A stretch of DNA of 64,000 nucleotides from Psychrobacter sp. JCM 18900 (GCF_904846625.1 NZ_CAJHBL010000002.1:558001-622000); one strand, 5' to 3'; shown: positions 19,011 through 28,732, numbered from the stretch's first letter. Made by a program: numbers and translations. Notes: a model not told the origin generated them from the sequence alone.

Positions 19011-19053
19011 AAAGCATGCTACTAACCGTCAATTATAATGGCGGTTTTTTATG
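19011..19053 (+). terminator. Hairpin terminator after rsmA
   Basis: An inner imperfect stem AACCG...CGGTT is followed by T6, and an outer AAAGCAT/ATGCTTT brackets it. Confidence 0.6.
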
Positions 19054-19134
19054 CTTTATTTTTATGACCAGTACTTAAGTATTTATTTCTTATCGAGCTG
19101 TCTTTAACTATCGTGTTTAAATCGTTGAGGTGTT

Positions 19135-19971
19135 ATGAGTTTTCGCCATCAGTATGTTATCGGTGACTTGCAGGGTTGCTATGCTGCGTATCTACAATTG
19201 CTAAAGACACTGGATTTCGATCCTGCCCAAGACAAGTTATGGTTTTCTGGTGATTTGGTAGCACGCGGCGAGGACTCATTGAACACGCTGCGTCATGTCA
19301 AAGCGTTATGTGAGCAAGGCGCTGCGGCAACGGTATTGGGCAATCATGATCTTAATTTGATAGCTGTCTGGCGCGGGGCCGCCAAGCTTAAAAATAAAGA
19401 CAAAACCGCACCTATCTTTGCTGCGGATGATTGTGATGAGTTGCTCGAATGGTTACGCAGGCAGCCGATATTAGCCTATCCTGATGAGTACACGGTGTTG
19501 GTGCATGCGGGTATTCCACCGCATTGGAGTATTGAAGCTGCCGCAGGATACGCGCAGCAATTAGAAGCTCAGCTGCAAAGTAATTTGAATCAGCTAGATC
19601 AATTGCTACCGAATCTATATAGCAAAGAAGCGGATGAGTGGCATGCAGGTATCGAAGGATTTACTAAGATGCGGGCGATTGCTAATTACTTTACGCGTAT
19701 GCGCTTGTGTAAGCAGGATGGATCGCTTGAGTTTAGCTTTTCAGCAGGCTTAGATGAAGCTATGCCAAAGGACTTTTTGCCTTGGTTTGAGTGGCAAGTA
19801 CCGCGCACTCGTAAGATACTATTTGGTCATTGGGCTGCGCTAAAAGGCGAGATTGATTTGCCACATGCGCACGCACTCGACGGTGGCTGCGTGTGGGGTA
19901 ATTATCTATTGGCTTATAGATTGGGTGACGGCAAGGTTTTTACTTCAAGCGCACAGTGCCCGAGTCCATAA
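19135..19971 (+). CDS. apaH: Symmetrical bis(5'-nucleosyl)-tetraphosphatase
   Basis: Hydrolyses diadenosine tetraphosphate to two ADP and also decaps Np4-capped RNA in E. coli. 278 residues with the metallophosphatase signatures GDLQGCY, GDLVARGEDS and LGNHDLNL, and later VHAGIPPHW and FGHWAAL. apaG, usually between rsmA and apaH in enterobacteria and pseudomonads, is absent from the 140-bp gap. Confidence 0.95.
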   Translation: MSFRHQYVIGDLQGCYAAYLQLLKTLDFDPAQDKLWFSGDLVARGEDSLNTLRHVKALCEQGAAATVLGNHDLNLIAVWRGAAKLKNKDKTAPIFAADDCDELLEWLRRQPILAYPDEYTVLVHAGIPPHWSIEAAAGYAQQLEAQLQSNLNQLDQLLPNLYSKEADEWHAGIEGFTKMRAIANYFTRMRLCKQDGSLEFSFSAGLDEAMPKDFLPWFEWQVPRTRKILFGHWAALKGEIDLPHAHALDGGCVWGNYLLAYRLGDGKVFTSSAQCPSP

Positions 19972-20226
19972 AGAGGGTTATAAGCGTCTTAATATACAAG
20001 GCTAAATAAACAGTCTGTTATAAGTAGTTCCATTATACCAGTCTGTTTTAAGTAGTCTGTTAATAGACTTAAAGGGTGAAATAACTGGTTTCGTTGGGGT
20101 ATACCCTAATTTACAATCTTTACTTTGAATCGATAAGTACAAAAATATTTACTGATAATTTTTAGATGATTTACAAGATTCCTTGTAAAGGTGCCATTTT
20201 ATTGACTTCTAATGGATAAAGCCAAC

Positions 20227-20652
20227 TTACGCAAGAGATCTATTATAATATGAAATATATTCAGCCACTCCAGAACAAATAATACCAATGAAAAAAGTCA
20301 TTAACCTCAAGCTCGGACTAGAGTAAGGAATTACTATCAAAGTGAATAACATAGATACTATTCCTCCAAAAATTAAGATCAGTCCTACCTCTGTTGCTTT
20401 ATTATTAAATTTTAAAAAGAATAATAATTCTGAAAAAATATAAGTTATAAAAGCTGGAACACAATACACTAAACCTAAAACAGGTGACCCAAGTAAAGGA
20501 AATAAAAGACCACTCCATAAATCATTATGAGTATAAAAATTTTTATTCATTTGTGTTGTGAGCAATATATACAATATAAAAATAAAGCCTCCTATACTTG
20601 GTGCAATCAAACAATAAACGACGAGCTTATTCCTAAATATTTTCCTCATCAT
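20227..20652 (-). CDS. Unidentified membrane protein, AT-rich
   Basis: 141 residues with four clear hydrophobic segments (about 11-33, 46-70, 85-108 and 115-133) and short polar loops; no family was recognised. AAGGA lies six to seven bases before the two adjacent ATG codons, so translation looks genuine. The codons are much more A/T-rich than those of apaH or the gene at 21.6 kb, and the gene lies beside an IS3 relic, which suggests recent acquisition. No signal, enzyme motif or partner domain is visible. Confidence 0.6.
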   Translation of the reverse strand: MMRKIFRNKLVVYCLIAPSIGGFIFILYILLTTQMNKNFYTHNDLWSGLLFPLLGSPVLGLVYCVPAFITYIFSELLFFLKFNNKATEVGLILIFGGIVSMLFTLIVIPYSSPSLRLMTFFIGIICSGVAEYISYYNRSLA

Positions 20653-20728
20653 TTACATCCTTATGAGCTATGCTGAAGGAACCGTACAAGTAAACTTGGT
20701 AAACTAAGCGTATTAATCGGAGTTTATC

Positions 20729-20782
20729 ATGACCAAGAAAGTAAGAAACTACAGTGACGAATTTAAAGTAACCGCAATATAA
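20729..20782 (+). pseudogene. IS3-type OrfA N-terminal relic
   Basis: MTKKVRNYSDEFKVTAI followed by TAA at 20780 matches the beginning of IS3-family OrfA (helix-turn-helix) proteins, with GGAG ahead of the ATG. Only 17 codons survive; no transposase sequence was recognised after the stop. The segment upstream from about 20680 may contain the former left end. Confidence 0.7.
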
Positions 20783-20907
20783 AGTAAATATTGAGTATGG
20801 CTACTATGTAGCGCACTGACCATAGACAGAACATGTATGATAGGTACACCATGAAGTACACTGTGGTTGTCTCAGCAAGTTAAAACCTTGATACCATTAG
20901 CTTACAG

Positions 20908-20964
20908 CCTAGTGTTCAAGTCCTCACTAGGGCACCGAACCAGTGAAAGCATCTGATTGGTTCG
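20908..20964. repeat. Two adjacent stem-loops between the OrfA relic and an unidentified gene
   Basis: CCTAGTG...CACTAGG (arms about 20908-20931, loop ten bases) is followed by CGAACCA (20936-20942) / TGGTTCG (20958-20964). No T run follows either on the plus strand. They could be IS-end remnants or a small structured RNA; otherwise the 20783-21003 interval holds nothing recognised. Confidence 0.4.
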
Positions 20965-21003
20965 CTGTAGATACATCTTAATATGATAATACCTTTAAAG
21001 TAT

Positions 21004-21363
21004 TTAGTTTAGCTGGTTCATATCCTTGTCTATCAGAGTAGAGTGGTCAATTTTAAATATTGGATACACATCAATAATAGTAAGTCTTTTAGCGTATAAA
21101 TCCTGATAATTCAGATATTCTATAATGATCTGATTTTCATATATCATGACCCTCATCGCTCCTTCTTCATATATCTTAAATATTAATGCTTCATCTTGAT
21201 ATATATAAGCAGATATTGAGTTCTGAATATCACTGATAGAAAAAACCATTTTTTTATTTTGTGTATCAATGAATGTGGATTCTAGCAAACCATCATTATC
21301 TATATGACTCTCGCATCCAAACATCTCCATAAAATCTACATCTTTAGGATAAAAGAACGACAT
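21004..21363 (-). CDS. Unidentified small acidic protein
   Basis: 119 residues, soluble, no signal peptide, rich in Asp, Ile and Tyr with alternating strands (for example MVFSISDIQNSISAYIYQDE), the look of a small beta-rich protein of the immunity-protein size class; no family was recognised and no toxin gene is adjacent. The ATG at 21363 is chosen because AGGA sits seven bases upstream; an in-frame TTG at 21381 has none. Base composition is AT-rich like the neighbouring membrane-protein gene. Confidence 0.55.
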   Translation of the reverse strand: MSFFYPKDVDFMEMFGCESHIDNDGLLESTFIDTQNKKMVFSISDIQNSISAYIYQDEALIFKIYEEGAMRVMIYENQIIIEYLNYQDLYAKRLTIIDVYPIFKIDHSTLIDKDMNQLN

Positions 21364-21556
21364 TTTCTTTCCTATGATCAAAGTCTGTGGTCAATTAACT
21401 TAGTACAATTTAGGATAATAGACAAAAGAATGCTAATTACATAGCCAATGCTTCGCTACCTTTATAGCGCATCGAACATACTCTGATAACAGACGTTATG
21501 ACAAATAATTTTAGTAACAACAGTCGATCGAGCATAAAGCCACCGCAACTACCTAT

Positions 21557-24001
21557 TTAACTAGGTAGCTTTGGTGGTTTTTTAGGTTTTGGTAGAGGTG
21601 TTTTTGCGTCACCAGTCTGCTTGTCATCAGAGTCAGTATGGTGTGGCTCATCACTAACAACATCGTTATCAATCGTACTTATCGTTTTGGTGGCCTTGTC
21701 GTATTGGATATCATCGGTATAAGGAACGCTGTTTAGTTCGTCATCGACTAAACCATCGTCCAAATCCATTACCTTTTCAGGAGAGTTGTACGGCTGCGTA
21801 TGCTCATCTGTCGGCTGCTTTTCATAGTTGATGTCGGTATTCGTCTGGGAATGTTGAGCATCAGCATGTTTAGATTCAGGTAGTATCCTGACATCAGACA
21901 GACGCCTTACCACATAATTACTTGGTATAGATTTGCCGTTTTTTTGTGCGGAGGTATCATCAAATATCATATGGCCCTGACTATCGATACGCGCATATTT
22001 CATTGGCTTATCACGTGGCCAGAAAAAGTCAGACGGATGACTAATAATATGGCCAAACACCAGTTTTGTGAGGCGACTCCATTCAAAAAAGCGAACTTCT
22101 TTAGAACGTAGGGCGACAAACAGTGCCAACGAAAAGCTAACGATTAAGTTGACCAGACCAATAAGTGCCACGCCAAGTATAGAAATTAGGATGAGACTCC
22201 AGCTGATGTCATCAGCAGATATATTGAATAGCCCGTGTGCCAAGTTTGCTGAAGCAAAGGCAATGTGACGAATATCAATTGGTAAGCCGAAGATATAGCC
22301 GATAGTCGCGGTACTACCTAAGAACACCCCGAATAAGAAGTTACCCATGATAGCGCCCAAGTTGGCTTCTATAAAGCCGCCTAAACGTTGAAGCCATGAG
22401 CTAGGCAATATGTATTTCAACAATCTGTGACGTTGTATACGCGCGCCTACGTTGTTATAGACTGCCAAGTTATCGTAATAACCGGCAATCAAACCAGATA
22501 AGAACAGGTAAACCCCAGCAATGGCAGCATGGGGAAGTGCTAATGAGTGGAACGGGTCGAGATCATGTAGCAAGTGTCCTGCTTTTTCGGTATCGATCAT
22601 TGGCGCACCAGTATATTGCAACCAAGCAAAAGAGATAATCAAAGCGACGGGTACGGCTAGCATGACGTTACCCATAATAGCGACAAACTGGGTACGCAAG
22701 ATATCGACGACCAATTCTGATAGCTTGGTCAATTGATGTGATTTTTTACCAGAGCCTTCAGAAATGGTAGAGGCAATCGCCGCCGCGGTCATGGCTGGCT
22801 GCTTGGTAGCGACTGTGCCACGAATAACATGAATAAATACGAAACCCAAACCATAGATCATACTGTTGATGAACGCACGACCCATAGGTGCGAGCGCTAA
22901 GTGATACGCCAGTATTTTTATGGTTGCCATAAATGCGATGATAAAGCCACCGATAGAGGCTTTTTTGAGCATCTTTTGATAGCCAGCTTTATCGGTACTA
23001 ATATAATGCTCACCGACGCGACTGGCATTTTCTGTGACTTTGCGAGAGAGCAGTTTGGTATTGTTATCAATCAAATAGCCAATACTATAGCGCTGATTGG
23101 CCGTAGTGATGAGTGCCTGTATCAGTTCGATAACAGCACGATCTCGCTTTTGATTATCGTCTGTGACCAGTTCAGTTAAAATCCGCATACGCTGCAAGCT
23201 TTGATCTAGACGCAGCATCATATTGGTCAAACGGATAGAGATACCTGTCTTATAAATCCGCTTACGTACGGTAGCGACGATATCTTCACACTGTTCGAGC
23301 ATAACCAATAGGGGTGCAGGATCGACTGCTTGCTCGGGCGTGATATCTGTCAAGGTATCAAGCTCATGTGCTTGACGATATTGATTGACGAAGAGTACGG
23401 CTTCTTGATTTTGTGCAACAAAAGACGCGGAATAATTCAGTATCTGCGGATAGGACTCCATCAAATCAGGATGCAAGCCGATACCGCTGATGCGGTAAGA
23501 TAAGATGATAATGGCGTTTAAAATACTGTTTTTTGCGGTAGCGACTAGGTTTAAATGTTTCTCTTCTACGCGAACCAGCTCAACCAGTTTGTCCCATTTT
23601 TCCTTTTCGATATTGGCCAGCCAGCGTTCATCAGAGCGTTTATTAAATAAGTAGCCAACCAGCTCAACGACAGAGTCATCTTGTGGTAATAATGGTAAAA
23701 ATCTATGGCCAATTAACCGGCGTAAACTATTGAAGAAACCTTGGTCGGACATGATACCAGTATCGGTATAGAGCGCAATTTGTCGATATTGAATAATCAG
23801 TTTTAGCACGAAACTAGACAGCCCATCTCCATATTCTGGATGCTGATGTATGATATCAATAAGGGATTGAATTTTTTCGTTGGCCAATGCAGGTTCTTTA
23901 TCACTGACTCGTAGCTCATCAATCAAGCGTTTGAGTACCGCAGGATCTGGCACGTCGCTCAAGGCGGTAATCTGTTGTAAAATGCGTTTTAATTCTGACA
24001 C
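21557..24001 (-). CDS. Gcr-type 'site-specific recombinase' family membrane protein
   Basis: 814 residues. The family (SpecificRecomb, after gonococcal Gcr) is named as a recombinase, but the sequence looks like an integral membrane protein: a helical N-terminal half (about 1-330), then several strongly hydrophobic segments between about 340 and 660 (such as IIAFMATIKILAYHLALAP and GNFLFGVFLGSTATIGYIF), and an acidic, polar tail of about 110 residues. No tyrosine- or serine-recombinase motif is visible. GTG start with AAAGGG seven bases upstream. Function is unknown; the recombinase label should be treated with caution. Confidence 0.8.
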   Translation of the reverse strand: MSELKRILQQITALSDVPDPAVLKRLIDELRVSDKEPALANEKIQSLIDIIHQHPEYGDGLSSFVLKLIIQYRQIALYTDTGIMSDQGFFNSLRRLIGHRFLPLLPQDDSVVELVGYLFNKRSDERWLANIEKEKWDKLVELVRVEEKHLNLVATAKNSILNAIIILSYRISGIGLHPDLMESYPQILNYSASFVAQNQEAVLFVNQYRQAHELDTLTDITPEQAVDPAPLLVMLEQCEDIVATVRKRIYKTGISIRLTNMMLRLDQSLQRMRILTELVTDDNQKRDRAVIELIQALITTANQRYSIGYLIDNNTKLLSRKVTENASRVGEHYISTDKAGYQKMLKKASIGGFIIAFMATIKILAYHLALAPMGRAFINSMIYGLGFVFIHVIRGTVATKQPAMTAAAIASTISEGSGKKSHQLTKLSELVVDILRTQFVAIMGNVMLAVPVALIISFAWLQYTGAPMIDTEKAGHLLHDLDPFHSLALPHAAIAGVYLFLSGLIAGYYDNLAVYNNVGARIQRHRLLKYILPSSWLQRLGGFIEANLGAIMGNFLFGVFLGSTATIGYIFGLPIDIRHIAFASANLAHGLFNISADDISWSLILISILGVALIGLVNLIVSFSLALFVALRSKEVRFFEWSRLTKLVFGHIISHPSDFFWPRDKPMKYARIDSQGHMIFDDTSAQKNGKSIPSNYVVRRLSDVRILPESKHADAQHSQTNTDINYEKQPTDEHTQPYNSPEKVMDLDDGLVDDELNSVPYTDDIQYDKATKTISTIDNDVVSDEPHHTDSDDKQTGDAKTPLPKPKKPPKLPS

Positions 24002-24176
24002 GTCGCACCCTTTATCATGGTTGTTTCAATCGTTTTTATTATTTAAATCGGTATAAGTGGTTAAGTAATGTTTGCCAATCGTTCAATTGTAGTCGAGCGA
24101 CATCTTGTCTTGCGTTATTTTAATCGGAACTGCCTATTGATATTGAATTATTTTGTTAGCAGTTATTTTGACAAAA

Positions 24177-24204
24177 AAAAGGACAGTAACACGACTGTCC
24201 TTTT
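24177..24204. terminator. Bidirectional terminator after an acyl-CoA dehydrogenase gene
   Basis: Stem AAAAGGACAGT / ACTGTCCTTTT with a six-base loop, A run on the left, T run on the right. Confidence 0.85.
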
Positions 24205-24238
24205 AATCAAGGTATTTTAGGTGAGTTGTAAAGCTAGC

Positions 24239-26023
24239 TTAGCTTGCAGGAACGTCGAAATAAGCAAGATCAAAGTTCATCATTGGGTCACTACCAGCTT
24301 TGACCATTTGTGCATGCGCATCGATACGCGGTAAGACACGACCGACAAAGTAATCTGCAAGCTTGGCTTTATTGGTATAAAACTCACCTTCTTTCCCATT
24401 GGCAGCTTCTACCATCAATGCAAACATGTATGAGTAAGCAAGGTAGCCAAACGCATGCATGTAGTCAACCGCACAGCCATTGATTTCGTTTTTGCGTTCG
24501 CCAATGTTGTTAAGCACAGTGGTGGTTAGCTCTTCGATGGTATCTGCTGCATTTAACGTAGCTTGTTTGATAGCATGATCTGCTTGCATATTGCTAACAA
24601 AGTCACGAATCTCACCTAAGAAATGAGTGACGTACTTGCCGTTGTTACGAGCAACTTTGCGACCTAATAAGTCAAGCGCTTGAATACCGTTGGTGCCTTC
24701 ATAAATCTGTGCAATACGTGTATCACGAACGATCTGCTCCATACCCCATTCACGGATATAGCCATGACCACCAAAGACTTGCTGACAATCAACAGTGGCT
24801 TCTAGTGCTTTATCAGTCAGGAACGCTTTAGCAACCGGTGTCAGTAGGGCAACACGAGCCGCAGCAGCTTTGGCTGACTCAGGATCGGTACTAAACTTCT
24901 CTTCATCAAGGTTTTTGGCAACGTACATCGCAAAACAGCGCGAAGCTTCAGTGTTTACTTTGGCATTCAATAGCATACGACGGACGTCAGCATGATGGAT
25001 AATAGCATCAGCAGGTTTTTCTGGGCTTTGTAGCTGTGTATCGCTACGACCTTGACCGCGGTCATTGGCATATAACGCTGCATTTTGATAGGCAAGCTCA
25101 GAACCACCTAAGCCTTGCAAGCCCATAGTGACACGCTCATAGTTCATCATGATGAACATTGATGATAGGCCAGTGTTTTCCGCGCCAACCATCCAGCCTT
25201 TGGCATTGTCAAAGTTCATGACACAAGTCGCAGAGGCTTTGATACCCATTTTGTGTTCGATAGAGCCTACCGCTAACGTATTGCGCTCGCCTAAGCTACC
25301 ATCTGCGTTGACCAAGAATTTTGGTACGACAAATAGCGAGATACCTTTTGAGCCTTCTGGTGCATTAGGTGTTTTTGCCAATACCAAATGAATGATGTTA
25401 TCAGTAAGGTCATGCTCACCACCAGTGATAAAGATTTTGGTACCAGAGATATCATAGCTACCATCATCATTAGGCACGGCTTTGGTTTTGATAATGCCCA
25501 AATCAGTACCAGCATGCGGCTCTGTCAAGCACATGGTGCCCGCCCATTCGCCATTGTACATTTTTTCTAGATAAGTTTGCTTTTGCTCTTCAGAGCCAGC
25601 CGCATTTAAACAAAGCGTCGCACCGACTGTTAGGTTTGGATACAGGGCAAATGATTGGTTGGCAGTGAAAACCATCTCTTCGGTGAGCATGGTAACCATT
25701 TTAGGGAAGCCCTGACCGCCGTATTCAGCATTACCGCTTAAACCAACCCAGCCTGATTCAGCATATTGCTTGTAGGCTTCTTTAAATCCTGTCGGAGTCG
25801 TGACGACGCCATCACCTTCGAAAGTTGCGCCTTCTTCATCACCGCTACGGTTAATAGGAAGTAGAATGTTTTTTGACAGTTTTCCCATTTCTTCTAAAAT
25901 CATATCGACAGTTTCCATGTCGACATGAGCCAAGTTTTCGTTGTTTTGCCAAAACTCTGGCGCTTTGAATACGTCATTTAAGATAAAGCGCATGTCATTA
26001 AGAGGGGCATTATAAACAGCCAT
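24239..26023 (-). CDS. Acyl-CoA dehydrogenase, long form with C-terminal extension (copy 1)
   Basis: 594 residues, FAD-dependent alpha,beta-dehydrogenation of an acyl-CoA. It starts with the N-terminal extension typical of this subgroup (YNAPLNDMRFILNDVF), then the core with MCLTEPHAGTDLGIIKT (FAD/substrate), GTKIFITGGEHD, the helical domain, and the catalytic-glutamate segment YEGTNGIQALDLLGRKV, followed by about 130 residues of extra C-terminal domain. Relatives include the DmdC methylthiopropionyl-CoA dehydrogenases and many medium/long-chain enzymes, so the substrate is open. The start at 26023 is chosen over an ATG six bases upstream, which abuts AAAGGA. It is a tandem paralogue of the next gene. 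Confidence 0.9.
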   Translation of the reverse strand: MAVYNAPLNDMRFILNDVFKAPEFWQNNENLAHVDMETVDMILEEMGKLSKNILLPINRSGDEEGATFEGDGVVTTPTGFKEAYKQYAESGWVGLSGNAEYGGQGFPKMVTMLTEEMVFTANQSFALYPNLTVGATLCLNAAGSEEQKQTYLEKMYNGEWAGTMCLTEPHAGTDLGIIKTKAVPNDDGSYDISGTKIFITGGEHDLTDNIIHLVLAKTPNAPEGSKGISLFVVPKFLVNADGSLGERNTLAVGSIEHKMGIKASATCVMNFDNAKGWMVGAENTGLSSMFIMMNYERVTMGLQGLGGSELAYQNAALYANDRGQGRSDTQLQSPEKPADAIIHHADVRRMLLNAKVNTEASRCFAMYVAKNLDEEKFSTDPESAKAAAARVALLTPVAKAFLTDKALEATVDCQQVFGGHGYIREWGMEQIVRDTRIAQIYEGTNGIQALDLLGRKVARNNGKYVTHFLGEIRDFVSNMQADHAIKQATLNAADTIEELTTTVLNNIGERKNEINGCAVDYMHAFGYLAYSYMFALMVEAANGKEGEFYTNKAKLADYFVGRVLPRIDAHAQMVKAGSDPMMNFDLAYFDVPAS

Positions 26024-26302
26024 AAACATTCCTTTGGTTCAAATAATTAAAATTGAAGTTGTTAAGATTATCAACTGTTTTCTTGGTATAACCTTAGCGA
26101 TTAATAATCAAAGTTTAACAAATAAGCTTGTGAGCGAGTGTATTTCTTCGTGAATTGTGCGTACACCAAAAGTTAGCAACGGCTATTGAAGTGCTTATAG
26201 ACACCTCACTGATAACTAGAATGTGAGAAGGTAGACAGGTCGGTACTTATAGACAGTTGCTATAGACAAAACTATTTTGATAGTTGTCATAAGCACGCGC
26301 AA

Positions 26303-26337
26303 AACAAAGCGGCAACACACCGAAGTATATTGCCGCT
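26303..26337 (-). terminator. Terminator between the two acyl-CoA dehydrogenase genes
   Basis: Stem AGCGGCAA / TTGCCGCT, with TTGTTTTG after it on the minus strand. It lies 35 bp after the stop of the upstream copy, so the paralogues are probably transcribed separately. The rest of the 26024-26371 gap shows nothing else. Confidence 0.75.
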
Positions 26338-26371
26338 CAAGACTATACGATTGCAAAGTTTAGCGCTTTAA

Positions 26372-28165
26372 TCAAAAGGCAAACTGATCAACGTCCATGC
26401 TCATGTATGGCTCTACACCAGTGCTGATACGCTGTACGTGCGTAGTAGTACGTGGCAATAGCTTAGCAAAGTAGAACTGAGCCGTTTTAACTTTAGCGTC
26501 ATAGAATGCTTTTTCGCCAGTACCGTTTGCGATAGCAGTCTGAGCAACCAGTGCCATACGCGCCCATAAATAGGCTAGGGTCACATAACCACTGAAATAC
26601 ATATAGTCTACTGCAGCGCCGCCGACAGCATCTGGAGTTTCAGTTGCTTGCATACCGATGCGTGCAGTTAAATCGCCCCATTCTTTAAGATGCTTGGCAA
26701 GTGGGCGGATAAACTGACCCATCTCGTCATTTTCTTTGTTTTCTTCACAGAATTCTTGGATAACGTTTACAAAGTTCGCAAGTAGCTTACCTTGTGAACC
26801 CAAGACTTTACGACCTAACAAGTCAAGCGCTTGAATCTCTGTGGTACCTTCGTATAAGCAAGAAATGCGTGTATCACGTACGTTCTGCTCCATACCCCAT
26901 TCGCTAACGAAACCATGACCACCATAAACCTGAATACCATGGTTAGCGGCTTCTAGACCTGTTTCAGTCAAGAACGCTTTAGCAATTGGCGTCAGTAGTG
27001 ACAACATTTGATCAGCAAACTTCAACTCTTCGCCTTCGCCTTTTGCGACGGTATCTGCAAAGTGTGAGAGATAATAAACTAGCGCACGACCACCTTCAGC
27101 AAAGGCTTTTTCAGTCAATAGCATGTTACGAACAGCTGGATGTACGATAATAGGATCAGCTGCTTTCTCTGGTGCTTTCGTACCTGATAGTGAACGCATC
27201 GCTAAGCGGTCTTTTGCATAAGTCAATGAACCTTGGAATGCATACTCTGCTGCAGTCAAACCTTGTACAGCAGTACCGATACGTGCCACGTTCATAAAGG
27301 TGAACATGCACTGTAGGCCACGGTTTTCAGGTCCAATCAAGTAACCCGTTGCGCCATCGAAGTTCATGACACAAGTTGCAGAGGCTTTGATACCCATTTT
27401 GTGTTCGATAGAGCCACAAACGACATTGTTGCTTTCGCCAACGCTACCATCTGCGTTTACCGTCATTTTAGGAACGATAAACAGGGAGATACCTTTGGTG
27501 CCAGCAGGAGCGCCTGGTAGACGAGCCAATACAATGTGGATAATGTTACCGGTTAGGTCATGCTCACCGGCAGAGATGAAAATCTTTTGACCTGTGATGC
27601 TATAGCTACCATCTTCTTTAGGCTCAGCTTTGGTACGGATAATACCTAAGTCAGAACCCGCATGCGCTTCAGTTAGACACATGGTGCCTGACCATTCGCC
27701 AGTGACCATTTTTTCTAAGTAGGTTTGTTTTTGCTCGTCAGTACCATGATGCTCGATGGTTTGGATAGCACCATGTGATAGGCCAGGGTACATAGAGAAT
27801 GACCAGTTAGCCGTACCAACCATTTCATTGATGACAGTAGACAATGAGAAAGGCATGTTTTGACCGCCAAAATCTTCTTCAGCAGATAAAGCAGGGAAGC
27901 CAAGCTCACAATACGCATCATAAGCTTCTTTAAAGCCTTTTGGCGTGGTGACCTTACCATTGTCAAACTTACAGCCTTCAGCATCACCGCTTTGGTTCAA
28001 TGGTGACAGTTCGTTTTCAGCAAAGCTTGCAGCCATTTCAAACAGGCTGTCCATTAGCTCACGGTCAGCTTCTTGGAACGCAGGCAAAGTTTTGTAGTGG
28101 CTTTCACTATCGAGTAGTTCATGCATAACGAATTGGATATCACGTAAGGGCGCTTTGTATTGCAT
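26372..28165 (-). CDS. Acyl-CoA dehydrogenase, long form with C-terminal extension (copy 2)
   Basis: 597 residues, clearly homologous along its whole length to the copy downstream (shared blocks MCLTEAHAGSDLGIIRTKAE, GSIEHKMGIKASATCVMNFD, LYEGTTEIQALDLLGRKV). N-terminal YKAPLRDIQFVMHELL, FAD-site and catalytic Glu are intact, so it should be active. The two enzymes probably act on different acyl chain lengths. AGGAAG precedes the start. No electron-transfer flavoprotein, thiolase or hydratase genes are near. Confidence 0.9.
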   Translation of the reverse strand: MQYKAPLRDIQFVMHELLDSESHYKTLPAFQEADRELMDSLFEMAASFAENELSPLNQSGDAEGCKFDNGKVTTPKGFKEAYDAYCELGFPALSAEEDFGGQNMPFSLSTVINEMVGTANWSFSMYPGLSHGAIQTIEHHGTDEQKQTYLEKMVTGEWSGTMCLTEAHAGSDLGIIRTKAEPKEDGSYSITGQKIFISAGEHDLTGNIIHIVLARLPGAPAGTKGISLFIVPKMTVNADGSVGESNNVVCGSIEHKMGIKASATCVMNFDGATGYLIGPENRGLQCMFTFMNVARIGTAVQGLTAAEYAFQGSLTYAKDRLAMRSLSGTKAPEKAADPIIVHPAVRNMLLTEKAFAEGGRALVYYLSHFADTVAKGEGEELKFADQMLSLLTPIAKAFLTETGLEAANHGIQVYGGHGFVSEWGMEQNVRDTRISCLYEGTTEIQALDLLGRKVLGSQGKLLANFVNVIQEFCEENKENDEMGQFIRPLAKHLKEWGDLTARIGMQATETPDAVGGAAVDYMYFSGYVTLAYLWARMALVAQTAIANGTGEKAFYDAKVKTAQFYFAKLLPRTTTHVQRISTGVEPYMSMDVDQFAF

Positions 28166-28581
28166 AACTTCCTGTCCTTTTTGGAATGTAACCGATTATA
28201 GCCAATAATGAGCATATGGTCGCACTATCCTCTAGTGCGTTATTCTTACCTAGTCAATCTGAAAATCTAAATAAATGATAAACAGTAAAGCAGGTCAACC
28301 ATGCTATCGATTACATAAAATAGTGTTGAAAAGAGTGGTGATTGTCAGAGTCAATGATAGATTAAATGTGCTCTAACAAATTCACTATAAAAGATAGGCT
28401 TTCATAGGTGATTATACAAGTTTGGTGACAGGACTGATAAGTCATGAACCTATCTTGCATCGGTTATGCAATCGACGTTAGGCGCTAAGAAACAGCAGCA
28501 TTAAGCATATGAAAACTCTAATGTTACTAAGACAGATAGTCCTTTATATGATTAGTATTAACATGAAAAAACGACAGCCAA

Positions 28582-28611
28582 AAAAATAGCGTTTGCCATA
28601 AAGACAAACGC
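28582..28611 (-). terminator. Terminator downstream of the GGDEF-EAL gene
   Basis: Stem GCGTTTG (28589-28595) / CAAACGC (28605-28611) followed on the minus strand by TATTTTTTT. About 180 bp after the stop. Confidence 0.8.
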
Positions 28612-28732
28612 ATCGGTATAAATTACAACACTATTTGGTAGAACCGAGTATGTAAGTTATTTCACAGATATAAACGTGATAAACATTAAACATGCTCGTA
28701 TGCTAGGAGTCTGAACATAGTAGTTTATGATT

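Noticed and set aside
20908..20945. tRNA fragment (TTCAAGTCC resembles a T loop)
   Set aside because: The flanking bases do not form a 5-bp T stem or an acceptor stem; the stretch is better explained as a simple hairpin.
21557..24001. Integrase or phage module around the Gcr-family gene
   Set aside because: No phage genes, attachment-site repeats or recombinase motifs nearby.
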